A DNA stretch of 64,000 nucleotides from Lactarius indigo (taxonomy: Eukaryota; Basidiomycota; Agaricomycetes; Russulales; Russulaceae). The notes below the pieces were generated by a model. The model saw only the letters and a program-made list of their open reading frames with translations, did not search any database and was not told the origin of the DNA. The translations under genes and the position numbers were made by a program. The DNA lies in NCBI GenBank assembly GCA_025766275.1, contig JAFKAC010000057.1, positions 62,001 through 126,000 on the forward strand, read 5' to 3'. Every line of letters begins with the position of its first letter. The stretch's first letter is position 1. This document shows positions 42,101 through 52,300 of the stretch, in pieces.

Positions 42101-42193
42101 ACCACGCGGGAGTCCCCCTTCTTCCTCTTATCAGGATTCAACCCTCGCGCTGATTGGACCGATAGGCCTTCCCCATTCCACAAGTGTCGCTAA
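39146..42193 (+). CDS. pol: E2 Pol, protease to integrase, cut by a frameshift
   Basis: Protease LVDSGATHCFM (about 39294), RT with VYMDDIGIA (about 40378), RNase H (LEVDASGFATGAVL), integrase HHCC finger (HHDSPVYGHPG, CAECQRHK) and DDE core (VDFITKLP, ISDRDPRF, AYHPRTDGQSERT). The frame ends prematurely at 42193, shortly after FNPRADWTDRP. The rest of the integrase and the chromodomain continue in another frame from about 42180. One inserted or lost base between about 42165 and 42185 explains this. Confidence 0.9.
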   Translation: MEKGGFSGRLNPSAWVRAVNCNSVIMTRYRSMRVPVSIRTSYQMADIRALVDSGATHCFMKPSFAKRMGLGTKLLDVPKKIWNIDNTENKSGRITHYTDVDVQTKGIHKEMRFLITDIGNEDIVLGYPWLAIYDPHIKWSQAAIHEDMLPIIIRSTNPYLKTATIAATATNDEYEVVHSCVITDEQRQQFEEGCRIRATATDLAIAAQQYVTKAELPPEYREFERLFSEEASDRFPPSRPWDHAIEFKPGTADAIDCKIYPMTQEEDKKLREWIDEQLKKGYIRPSKSPYASSFFFIKKKDGKLRPVQDYRKINAVTIRNQYPLPLISDLITDLSNAHIYTKLDVRWGYNNIRIKEGDEEKAAFKTRYGLFEPTVMFFGLTNSPATFQTMMNFIFRDIIAKHEKRGTVIRVYMDDIGIATGLTRSLSDHIEAVKDVLRVSAEHDLYYKLEKCLFHSPRMDYLGVILEKGVTRMDPVKISGIKDWPTPTKVKDVRSFLGFCNFYRPFIRGFATKARPLNKLTRKDTEWHWGTEEEKAFQDLKTLVTSEPVLAHPDLTQQFELEVDASGFATGAVLLQRKADGKRHPIGYYSSTLNEAERNYDIYDLELLAIVKAFRHWRPLLAGSPHKIKVFSDHLNLQYWKSPQKISRRVAREVLELSEYDFEIHHIKGTSNGRADALSRRPDYDQGENDNEGVTVLPESVFARATTLEEPRHPHWRPEILPVEMTPEHPIYEQDTAKLKPWVDAHKLKDIEGTWYKDGRRVVTGGIHDKRTIIAAHHDSPVYGHPGIKRTLQLTERHYWWPQMKNDVTDYVKGCAECQRHKVNLRPIRAPLQPIYPKPEALPFETIAVDFITKLPVSRGYDSILTITDHDCTKAAVFIPCNEEITAEGTAALYVSHVFPRFGLPSRVISDRDPRFASKFMREICKILGISQNISTAYHPRTDGQSERTNQWLEQYLRFWVNERQDDWVRYLPMAEFTHNNWPNETTRESPFFLLSGFNPRADWTDRPSPFHKCR
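39158..39164 (+). promoter_or_regulatory. E2 -1 frameshift heptamer GGGTTTT
   Basis: In the gag frame the bases read G GGT TTT, a canonical X XXY YYZ slippery site inside the 31-nt overlap between gag (stop 39174-39176) and pol (open from 39146). Slipping one base back enters pol. I did not model a downstream pseudoknot. Confidence 0.65.
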
Positions 42194-43593
42194 GATTAGA
42201 CCAATTCAAACAGGCACGACAACGCGCCTTCTCCTGTATGCTCTGGGCGCAAAAGTCATGGGTCAAGCACAAAGATACGCCCAAGTTCAAAGAAGGAGAT
42301 CTTGTATGGCTCGAAGGACGCCACTTACGCACACACCAGCCAACCGCAAAACTAGCGGCCAAACGACATGGACCGTTTAAGGTCATCCAGGTGATGTCCC
42401 CTGTTAACTATCGCCTGGAACTTCCCACGCAGTGGAGCATCCACGACGTCTTCCATATAGACCTTCTCACGCCTTATCGTGAGACTCCCACACACGGACC
42501 AAACTATCAGCGCCCACCACCTGATTTGGTCGATAACGAAGAAGAATACGAGGTCGAGAAGATTCTGGACTCTCGGCAATTCGGCAGAAGACGGCGACTC
42601 CAATACCTCGTGAAATGGAAGGGGTATCCGGACTCTGATAACCAATGGGTAGATAAGGATGACGTATTTGCCGATGAAGCCGTTCGGGAGTTCAAACATT
42701 TGAACCCCGACAGGGAAACGCATATAAGGATGGCATCCGACTTCGCTAAGTCTCCATCACCCACTCCTCTTATGTCTTCTGCTCGACACAATGACCAGCT
42801 CGCACTCCTCTCTACCCTCGTCAACGACTCCTCCGCCGCGATTGTCAACCCCGACACCTCCAACGACGCCGCAACCAATGGAGCTAGTACTGGAAGCAGT
42901 ACCACCATGCAGCATGAGGAAGACGGCCCTATCACTCGTGAAGAATTGCACCAGACATTGCGACGATTCCCTATGCCCATACAGGGAACTCTCGACGACG
43001 ATCCAGCAACAACTCAACCAGCACCTCCGCACCAATGTACGCCCTCACAAATCCCAACACCGGTGAGCCCGAAGTCTTCCTCACAGAAGACGAACTCTTT
43101 CGGCTTCAAGCAGCTGTCCCGCGCGGTGAAACCGCCCAACGCCATGCAGAAGTACGAGCAAGAATGGAAGGAGACGGCGGCGCGGTGGCAGCGGGAGCAA
43201 CTGCATATCGCCGCCTGCCGACGCCGAATGATGAAGGAGCGGAAGGAGTACTGGACGAAGATGAGGATGAAGACGAGCTTGGAGACCATTACCCCATCAG
43301 GCACGCATTCCTTAACCATGAATTCTACGCTGAAGATCCAGCCGCCACGCCCTACCTCGTCGACGCAGCGGGGGGACCTCTACACAGGGGACGAGTCGCC
43401 GTGGCACAAGCGGCTCGTTATACACCAATGGGGGAACGAGACCCAGCAACCAGGGCCGTCGTCCCTGAAGGGTTCCGGGTCAATCGAGGACCCGATTACA
43501 TTCCGTTCCCGATCAAACTCCCCAACGGACCGACGGTACAGGCATCACACGTACAGGTTATCCGAGGAGGAGACCCCTTCGTACTCGGACTAG
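42184..43593 (+). CDS. E2 Pol C-terminal part: integrase tail and chromodomain
   Basis: From about 42184 (LRLDQFKQARQRAF) the frame gives the GPY/F-type integrase tail (EGDLVWLEGRHLR, AAKRHGPFKVIQVM), the HPVFH-type segment (WSIHDVFHIDLLTPY) and a chromodomain (YEVEKILDSRQ, YLVKWKGYPDSDNQWV). After the chromodomain, around 42720, it becomes serine/threonine-rich. From about 43035 another frame looks more like real protein. It has no start of its own; it was part of Pol. Confidence 0.85.
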   Translation: MSLRLDQFKQARQRAFSCMLWAQKSWVKHKDTPKFKEGDLVWLEGRHLRTHQPTAKLAAKRHGPFKVIQVMSPVNYRLELPTQWSIHDVFHIDLLTPYRETPTHGPNYQRPPPDLVDNEEEYEVEKILDSRQFGRRRRLQYLVKWKGYPDSDNQWVDKDDVFADEAVREFKHLNPDRETHIRMASDFAKSPSPTPLMSSARHNDQLALLSTLVNDSSAAIVNPDTSNDAATNGASTGSSTTMQHEEDGPITREELHQTLRRFPMPIQGTLDDDPATTQPAPPHQCTPSQIPTPVSPKSSSQKTNSFGFKQLSRAVKPPNAMQKYEQEWKETAARWQREQLHIAACRRRMMKERKEYWTKMRMKTSLETITPSGTHSLTMNSTLKIQPPRPTSSTQRGDLYTGDESPWHKRLVIHQWGNETQQPGPSSLKGSGSIEDPITFRSRSNSPTDRRYRHHTYRLSEEETPSYSD

Positions 43594-43946
43594 CTCCGGG
43601 GTCGGGCTTCCTCTACGGGAAACCCCTGTACGCCACCCCCCATCTCCCGAAAAACAACCGTGCGTTTATCCCACATGAGGAGTATTTCATGCTCCGAGAT
43701 CGACACCCCACCGATCTACTACTAATGCGCATTGGGGACGTCACCCTCACGCAAGAGCTGCGTCGGTTCCGGCAATTCGTGTTTGCCGAGGACCAGCTGG
43801 ATAGGCGAATCCGGCAGCTGCAACTAGATAAGGAGATGGTGGTTCAGGACAAAAAGGACAGTCTTTATCGTCTTGAACGGGCTAACATATTGGCGCGAAT
43901 GGAGGATGAAGCGGAGCGAATGAGGCAGGAATCGGTGGCGGACTAG
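43035..43946 (+). CDS. E2 third ORF, conserved post-chromodomain protein of unknown function
   Basis: ATG at 43035 opens 303 residues (MYALTNPNTGEPEVFLTEDE) overlapping the Pol tail in another frame. A central block DYIPFPIKLPNGPTVQ ... FLYGKPLYATP followed by a charged coiled coil (LRRFRQFVFAEDQLDRRIRQ) resembles the region after the chromodomain in E4 (DYLMEIPLANGTRG ... IYYGPLFAKP, then a similar coiled coil). In E4 it is fused to Pol. Here it is either a separate ORF or separated by a frameshift. No known family is recognised. Confidence 0.6.
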   Translation: MYALTNPNTGEPEVFLTEDELFRLQAAVPRGETAQRHAEVRARMEGDGGAVAAGATAYRRLPTPNDEGAEGVLDEDEDEDELGDHYPIRHAFLNHEFYAEDPAATPYLVDAAGGPLHRGRVAVAQAARYTPMGERDPATRAVVPEGFRVNRGPDYIPFPIKLPNGPTVQASHVQVIRGGDPFVLGLAPGSGFLYGKPLYATPHLPKNNRAFIPHEEYFMLRDRHPTDLLLMRIGDVTLTQELRRFRQFVFAEDQLDRRIRQLQLDKEMVVQDKKDSLYRLERANILARMEDEAERMRQESVAD

Positions 43947-43978
43947 TGAGGTGGGCCTCACTCCTGAAAAGGGGGTGA

Positions 43979-44487
43979 TGTTACGGTATGGACTTAATGA
44001 CTCATTACACACGACTCACGACCGGTTATGACTACGGTCCGGTATTGATATTAGTCATGGACTCTTACATCGTATCAGTCAGCATAGTAGTTCGCATGTG
44101 ATTGTGACTCATGTATGACTCATTCCTAGGATAGCTGTACTAGGGTTCGAGCTAGTTACGCTACTGGTTACTTACTATTCTAGCGGCGCTTTAAAGCCCA
44201 CGTGTATCTGTATAAATAGTCGTCTCGGAAGACCAAGAGTCCCCATCTTGGTCTTCTTCAATCCACCACTTGACTCGTCTTCTATCTGCCTTAGTCTCGG
44301 ACTAAGTGTGCCTCCACTTGTATCCATTTATAGGATACTCCTTCTTCATACTTAGCTGCGGCGTGCGCCTGAGTGCCCCTGTTCAGCTTGCGTTGGGTTG
44401 ACACGTGATCCCCATTCGCTTATCTTTCGCTAAGTCGACTACGCCTCTCTCAAGTCCAAGTCGGACTGACGCCGGTGGAGCGTAACA
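43979..44487 (+). repeat. E2 3' LTR (509 bp)
   Basis: Same length and ends as the 5' LTR. It is preceded by the polypurine tract GAAAAGGGGGTGA at 43966-43978. Confidence 0.95.
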
Positions 44488-44534
44488 GGCACCGCGCACC
44501 CCCTACCCCCTTCCCCATCTGTGCGGAAGGGAGG

Positions 44535-45230
44535 TGTGGTGAACTCACTGTCACTTGACAGTGAGGGATACGGTTGAAGACGACGGCGGGCGAGATGGAG
44601 ACGGAGAGAGCGTCGAAGGGGGCGAAGAGGAGGCGTCTTGGCTCAGAGGAGGTAGTGGCGCACACAAGGTGGGGCACTCGAAGGAGCTGAGAGGCAAGAG
44701 AGGGAAGATGTCACAAGTGGACAGTCTGAGGGACTGTCCGATAGATTGCGCTAGCTTATATACTACAGGGGGTGGTCTGTGCGTAGGTTTAGGGCAGGCT
44801 TAGGGCCTGTCCACGGGTGCTGCGCAATACTGCGGATTGGAACATTCCAGAGACAAGTTATTAATACTGTCCAATCAGAATAAAGGATAAGCATGGTACG
44901 ACTGCGCCGCAGTCAATGACGCCATATTTCGTCATAGTAGTGTGATTCCGCAGCAGCTGCGGAACCCGTGATTAGGACACGTGTTCCTTGTGACTTGGTT
45001 GATTATCTTCGTTGATCGATAAACAATCAACCGTTGATTGATACACGCGCAGGTATGCATGTGACTTGGAGAGACAGAGTAGTCACGTGACGCATCACGT
45101 GACCGTCGGAGAGCGAAATTCAAACTCCGATTTCGGATTTCCCCTTTAGGAAGTTGATCATGTAAGCCCGGTCCGGTCCGGACCGGTCCTAAGCGCCTTG
45201 AGTCACGACCAGGTTTATAGGTTCATGACA
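44535..45230 (-). repeat. Solo LTR of the E1 family inside the foldback element
   Basis: 696 bp, reverse orientation, TSD GGAGG at 44530-44534 and 45231-45235. It is more diverged from E1 LTRs than they are from each other; for example, the first bases read GTTCATGACA for GTTCGTGACA. It is what remains after recombination between the two LTRs of an older insertion. The H1 hairpin is kept with a changed loop (CAAGTG). Confidence 0.9.
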
Positions 45231-46382
45231 GGAGGCGAACGAGGGCGCGCCACCCTCGACACCGCCCCCCTCTCCCTTGGCCGCGCCCCCCTGTGGCGCG
45301 GAGGGGACACGCAAGGGCACCGCGCACCGCGCACCCCCTTCTCCATTCGCGCGGAAGGGAGGCGCACAGGGGTACGCCGCCCTTGTACGCGCGGATGGAG
45401 ACGGGATGCGCACGAGGGCACGCCACCCCCGGCACCACCCTGTATGCGCGGAGGGGGCACACAGGAGCACCGCGCCCCAGCCCCCTTCCTTTCCCATTCA
45501 CGCGGAAGGGGGGGCGCACGCAAACAGGGAAGAGGAGGGGCCGCGGGTGAAGTGGAGAGGCGGCGCGGCGTGCTCCCTCCACGCGTACAGGGGCGGCAGG
45601 AAGGGGGTGTGCGGGGACACGAGGGGTCTCCTTGCGCCTGCATTCACCGCGCCCGCCCCCCGTTTTCACCCGCTACAGTACTACTTAGATACAAAGATTA
45701 GATGTAGTTTTATTAGATAATAAAAATATATTTGTTTTTCTTGTTAAGTCAAAAGAACATATGAAAAAAACATACGACATTTGTGTGTACGAATAAGGAA
45801 ATGCATTTTTCGAGTGGAGCTCGAATGTTGTTCGGGGAAGCCCGTTTTTTGATGTCCAGAAAAACGTGACTTACTTGGCACCTTCCTATTTGGGGGCGTG
45901 ATTCCCTGCGGAAAAACGGCCACTACTGGCGGGGCACGGAGTGACTGACCCATTTTGCCTGCTAAGGTGTCCATCTCAAGGTCCATCTACTGATGCACAT
46001 TCTGCCCGTGCGTTTGGGCAATGGCAACGACCTTGGCAATGACAATTGACGGGAGGGCGGACCGTACCGTGGAAGGGATGCGTAACTAGTAAGTTAAGTT
46101 AGCTACTGTATTCCATCCATCCGAGTCATGATTGCCTCGCCGCCCGCCGAAGACGCGCCGCGCGTGGTAATATACTGGTTCCAAATACAACGAGACGAGA
46201 AGAGAGAAGAGCCGCACGTGTTCAGCACTCGTGATTGATCTCCCCCATCTTGTAGCTCTTGGTTGTATTGACCTACTCTTGACTCCAACGGCGACTCCTC
46301 TTAACCCCCCAGACTACCAGCAACGCTCTCGTACGCTATCTTGTTGAAAAACCAGAACGATCTCAGCTCTCCTCACCGCACG

Positions 46383-49300
46383 ATGGACCAGGTCGTCCTC
46401 ACCACCGTCGATGAGGCGTTGGCCCAAAACCTTCCATCGTGAGTGCTCCTGGCATATAGTGCAGTTGTACCCCATTCTTAGTCTCCATTTCATCATATCC
46501 ATGTTACGAACTTTGTATTGTCGCTCTCAGCCTTTGGGTACACCCGCTCCTCATCCCGTCCTACCTCGCGCTTCTTTCCGTCCTTGTCCTCCTCGTCTGG
46601 GCTATATTCTCGTCTGGTCCAGTTCGAAGGCTTCACGGTGAATACGCGCCAGTGGCCGCTACCCGCGGCGACTCCGGCGTCCCCGTGAGCGCCACTCGGG
46701 CAGGTTTCATGTCGGCTGTTAAAGACCATGTGGAAAATGCAGGGGGATCGGTCATCTTCACTTTCCAGGTTTTGCGCCTCCTCGTCGTCCTCGCACTCCT
46801 CGGTCTTGCAATATTCAGCTCCGTGCAAGAAGAGGGTCAGCAGCACGTCTCCCCGTTGTCTGCAGTGAGCGCACTCAATGGTAGGGAGCACGAGGGCAAG
46901 CACCATTATGGTGGCGACTCTCTCACCAAACGCGAGTGGCTCGGTCTCACACTTCGTCTAACTTATGTGCGTCAATCCAGCCACTGATGTTTCTTTTGAG
47001 TTGGTTTTCTCACTCAAGTCATGACTTGGCGCAGCTGTATATGGCATTTTTGGGATCAATGACTCTGACCGCCCAGAGATCCCACGCATCGGTCGCTTCG
47101 TTCCATCTCTCCTCACTCTTGCTTGGCACTTTCTCCATTTACGCTTACCGCGACATCTGGCCGCTGCTTACTTTCACCTTGTCACCTGTCGATGCATCCG
47201 AAGGCCCTTTGCTATGGGTCAGAATTGGCCTTCTGGCTTTCGCGGCTATCGTGATCCCTCTGCTCATCCCGTACCAGTATATCCCAGTTGATCCCAAGGC
47301 GAGTTTGTCTCTCACCATATCATACGTTTCGATCTCTGACTCCCGTTGCAGGACCCTTTGCAGGTAATCAACCCTGAACAGACCGCCTCGCTGCTATCTA
47401 TGATGCTATATACCTTCCTCGATCCTATCGTTTTCTTGGCATATCGTGTTCCACATCTATCCCATGACATGCTACCACCACTCGCAGACTACGACTACAC
47501 CAAGAATCTCGTGCAAAGGAGTTTCAAGGCAGGTCCATCTCGGTTGTTAGTGTAGTGTTTTACTGACACACTCTGCTAGCACTTGGATATATTTACTGGC
47601 GGACCCAAGAGGCACATCTTCTGGGGGTTCATGGTAGTCTTCCGTCCGTTGTTTATATGCTGTTAAGTGATGCGTCGCTTATACTCCATCAAGGCCGTGA
47701 ATACGTCCAACTAGCAATCTTCGTCATCATCAAAGTGTTTTCGACGCTAATGGCACCATTTGGGATGAATCGGCTCTTGCGGTACCCATTTTATCTTGAC
47801 GACCTTACGGATATACTTAGTGACTCCCTACCAGCTACCTCGAAACCCGAGGGGAAGATGCGTTCGTTCGTCCATGGGTTTGGGTAGCATATATTTTTCT
47901 GGGTCCTACTCTCGGAACCATCGCCTTCCAATGGTATTATTTCATCGTGGTAAGTGATAGAGGATATTTACTGTGCCAAGTTACTCATGCATCGGCCATG
48001 TTTTAGACGGGTACTCTCGTGCGCATCTCTGCCATCGTCACACAACTCGTCTTCGAGCACGCTCTACGTATCCGCGTGAAAGCCGAGACATCATCTTCTC
48101 CGTCTGCCACTCCCGATGCCACTCCCGATGCTCGCAGCGAATTCACGACGCCAGACAGTGGGTCAATAGTCGAGATCGATATCATGTCCGAGGAGGCGGG
48201 CGGGAGCAGCAAGGAGACTCGGAGCGAGCAACCGACGGTCACGACGTCGAGAATCAAGGGCAAGCGAAAGGAGGAAGTTCCCAGATCCGATAGCGGCAGG
48301 GAGGGCGGTTACGAGCCAGGGGATTCGAGCAATCTGGTGGGAAAGATGAACAACCTGGTTTCGACTGATCTGGAGAACCTTGTCGAAGGACGAGATTTCT
48401 TGCTCCTCGGTTTGTTCTCTCCTCCCCCTGTCACTTACGGTCTCATCTTTGTCTCCTTAGTTTTATATTTTCCGCTGCAGGTCGTGATATGCATCTGGTT
48501 TCTGTACAACATTCTTGGTTGGAGTGCATTCGTCGGGATGGTCGTGATGGTCGCCCTTTTCCCAATCCCGGGAATCGTTGCAGGAAAAATCCAAAAAGTA
48601 CAGAAGGAAGCTGCGAAGCGTGTGAGTAACTTGCCTTATCAATGTCTTGACGTCGGGATTTACTTCGCGGTCAGACGGATGTGCGTGTGCAAGCTGCTAC
48701 CGAAGGTAGGTTACAGACTCAAACCTGCGCATTGTGTGAACGCTGACGAACGTCGACTGCAGCTATGGGGATTTTGCGGATGATCAAGCTGTTTGGTTGG
48801 GAGCCTAAGATTGCGGCGCGGCTAGCCGAGAAGAGGGAGCAGGAGCTGCAGTACATCAAATTGCGCCAGATTTTGAACATGATCATCGTTATCATCAAGT
48901 GGGTGCCCCCAGCTTCTCTCCTAATCCCTCTGACATGGACATCTAGCTTTTTCATACCGATCATCACAGTGCGTCGCCCCGCCATTTGAGTGCTTGCTGA
49001 TTTGTTCTGACCGACACTTTGGGAAGATGGTTGTCACATACGTCACTTACGTGCGTGCGCTCGACCCGCTCAGGCTACTAGTAGTGTCTGAACTGACCAA
49101 GTCCGCAGACCGCAATTATGAAGCGCGCACTTACACGTAATTTCGCGTTCCTCTCTGAGAGTGCGCCTATGCTGAATTTGTCTGCAGCATCGGCCGTATT
49201 TTCGTCTATGGCAGGTCAGTCTCAGGATCTTCACTGACGGCGTGGGTGGTGATGGGATACGTCTTTTCCAGTGTTCGATCTTCTTACCAACCAACTTCAC

Positions 49301-52300
49301 ACGATATTCCAGATGATTCCCATGTTTATACAGGCGAGGGTCTCCCTCAATCGCGTGAACGATTTCTTGCACGACGTGAGCGATTCACTGTCTGTGTTAC
49401 TATTTGACATATAGACCCCCTTTGGCAGACTGAGTTGCTAGACGAGTTCGCGGATGCCGATAAGGCCTCTGAGCGAGCGATGCTGACTGATGCGTCACAC
49501 TTAGACCAGGACGTGATTGGATTTCAGAATGCCAGCTTCACCTGGTCGAATGACGATGTGGACGGAACGCTTACGCCATCCCGGCGCCGTTTCACTCTTC
49601 GTGTGGAAGGCGAGCTGCTGTTTAAGCGTGGTTGCTTCAACCTGATCATCGGGCCGACCGGCTCCGGAAAGACGTCGTTGCTGATGGCGCTGCTCGGCGA
49701 GATGCATTTCGTGCCGATGAGCCCCGACTTGTGGTATCATCTGCCAAGGGAAGGGAAGGGGGAGTCAGCTACGCTGCACAGGAGTCGTGGGTACAGAATG
49801 AGACTATTAGGGTGAGGACTTCCAATGTACCCACGCTTGCACTTTTTCGTTCTAAATGAAGAGCAGGATAACATCTTGTTTGGGGCCCCATACGACGAAG
49901 AGAGATACAACAAAGGTAATTAGTTCTGACAGTATTCACATCTAAGTCGCTGATGCCGCAATTTGTTTCAAGTCATATACCAATGTGGTTTGCAACGTGA
50001 TCTCAGCTTGTTCGATGCAGGGGACAAGACCGAAGTCGGAGAAGGGTTTGACCTTGAGGTATCATACAGAGCATGATCTTACACGACACGCACTTGCTGA
50101 CTCAATTTCATCATATTATAGCGGTGGTCAAAAGGCTCGTGTCACCCTCGCTCGCGCGGTCTACTCTTCATCTCAGGTCCTCATCCTGGATGACGTAAGT
50201 TCTCCTGCAGTATCCTTGTACCCCTACTTACCGACATCATTCCTCCAAAGGTTCTAGCCGCTCTTGATGTTCACACTGCGCGGTGGATCGTCGAGAAGTG
50301 CTTCAAAGGTGACTTGATGAGCGGAAGGACCGTCTTACTCGTCGTAAGTCACCCCTTCCCACCCATGTGTACCTATGGTCATTCTCGACACACCACAGAC
50401 GCACAACTTCGCAATGGCTAGTCCCCTCGCGGACTATGTAGTTTCACTCAACAAGGATGGTCGGATTGCTAGCCGGGGCTCGGTTTCAGACGCGCTCAAG
50501 AAAGACAAGACACTGGCGAAGGAGCTTGCCAAGGGTGCGCGCGCCATTGAGGACAACGAGGAGAAGATCGACTGGGTGAAGCCCGACGAGACGGTGAAGT
50601 CAGCGGACGGGAAGCTGATCTTGACCGAGGAGATCGCTGGGGGACACGTTAGTTGGGATGCAGGTGAGCGCGCCATCCAACGTTTCCGCATTTTGGACAG
50701 TGAAGCTCACTGGTGTATTGCTTAACAAAATGAAGTCAAGTTATTTATTAACGGTCTGGGAGGAGCGCACTCAGTCCTGTTTTGGATACTGTTCCCCGTC
50801 GGCCTCTTGCTTTACGACGCCCTCATGACCGTGCAGACCTGGTTCATGGGCTACTGGGCCGAGCAATATGACATTTATCCACCAGATCAGGTTAATATCA
50901 CTTTGTAAGGGTTCAGCTTCCACCATCCCGGTGGTTAGACCATCCTCTGGTTGATGACGATTATCCCTTCGTTTCCAGCTACCTCACAGTCTACGGGCTT
51001 ATCTTGCTCGCGACGACGGCCAGCTACATAGTTGGGCTCGGCGTCTACACGTTTGGTGCTTTAAGGGCCTCAAGTACCATCCATCGGACCCTGATTGGGA
51101 CTGTCCTGGGCACAACCCTGAGGTGCATCTTCAAATATCCCGACACGGGCTTCTACTGATGAGCTCTTCTGCTTTGCAGATGGCTAGACATGACCCCAAC
51201 TTCCCGGATCATCACTCGCGTCACACAGGATATCCGCGCTCGTACGTGTTTGCGCCTTTATCCCGGGCGGAATGCATCTCCTTCACGACCCCCTTTCTCT
51301 AGTGGACGGCCCTGTCGCCAACACATTTGTCGGGGCCATCGACCTCTCAGTTGCCATGTTCCTCAAGTTTGTTGCTGTGGTGTACTTCACACCGGGGTTT
51401 TCTGTGCCTGGAATCGCCATCGCCGTCATTGGCACATGGCTCGGCCGTATCTACATGAAGGCCCAGATCGCGATCAAGCGCGAGATGAGTAATGCGAAGG
51501 CGCCCGTTCTAGGCCACTTTGGCGCTTCCGTCGCCGGATTCGGTACGTCTGTTCCTCGTGACGGAATTGCTATTGGTCTAACTCCACCTCTCCCAAGTAT
51601 CTATCCGGGCATATGGCGCACAGCTTGCTTTCCGCGAAGAGTCATACAGACGGATCGATAGGTACTCCAGGGCCGGCCGGTCCTTCTGGAACATGAACAG
51701 GCAAGCCGAGTCCACCAGATCGCCTCTGCGACGCACAGCTCGAACCTAATTGGGCTGAGCCTACTGCAGATGGATCAACTTGCGTATCGACTTTCTAGGC
51801 GGGCTGTTCGCCGCAAGCCTTGCTGCCTACCTGATCTACGTACCAAATGAACGTTCCCTTCCCTCGGATACTGGATTCTCTCTCACTATGGCCAGTACGT
51901 TGGATATATTTAATATATCCAACGATTACTGATTAGCGTTCCCAGTTGGGTTCAGTAGCCTGATTCTCTGGTGGGTGCGCATTCTCAACGACTTTGAAGT
52001 CAGCAGTAAGAATTATCTACCTTGGGTGACTTTCCTTCATAAATCTAACGATTTCATTAGGCAACAGGTAAAGAGAATTTTCATTTTCTGCGTGGGTGTG
52101 GGAAGAGACGCTGATTGGGGCTACACAAAGCTTGGAGCGTATGCAGTCGTACATTAACGTTGAACAGGAGCCCAAGCCGACTAAGCAGGGCATCTCTCCG
52201 GCATACTGGCCCGCGAGCGGAGATCTTAGGGTCGAGAATCTCTCTGCGCGCTATTCTCTTGTACGTGACATGTCGGTTCTCGCGATGCGCGTCTAGTGCC

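Larger units (their letters stand above)
36683..44487 (+). mobile_element. Ty3/Gypsy LTR retrotransposon E2 (chromovirus), nested in the foldback element
   Basis: LTRs of 509 bp differ at two positions, both CpG/CpA pairs. TSD GGCAC at 36678-36682 and 44488-44492. Contents: self-priming PBS, an AUG-free leader, gag, pol in the -1 frame, a frameshift near 42180, a chromodomain, and an overlapping third ORF. Young but probably defective because of the integrase frameshift. Confidence 0.95.
35311..45924. mobile_element. Foldback (MULE-like) DNA element: two 1,042-bp arms, 9-bp TSD, invaded by E2 and a solo LTR
   Basis: TSD ACTGGCGGG at 35302-35310 and 45925-45933. Ends are AGTGGCCGTTTTTCC and its complement. 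Removing E2 (with one GGCAC) and the solo LTR (with one GGAGG) leaves 2,103 bp. The left arm is 35311-36352, the loop 36353-36371, and the right arm 36372-36682 plus 44493-44534 plus 45236-45924. Both arms come to exactly 1,042 bp. The outer 240 bp are AT-rich. The rest is extremely GC-rich and carries imperfect repeats of about 125-155 bp (CTTCCGCRCGAATGG near 35727, 35879, 36006 and 36131). No transposase is encoded. A 9-bp duplication plus very long inverted repeats fits a non-autonomous Mutator-like element. Confidence 0.85.

Noticed and set aside
45189..45720. ORFs of 140-170 codons in the right arm
   Set aside because: Inverted copies of the left-arm artefacts.
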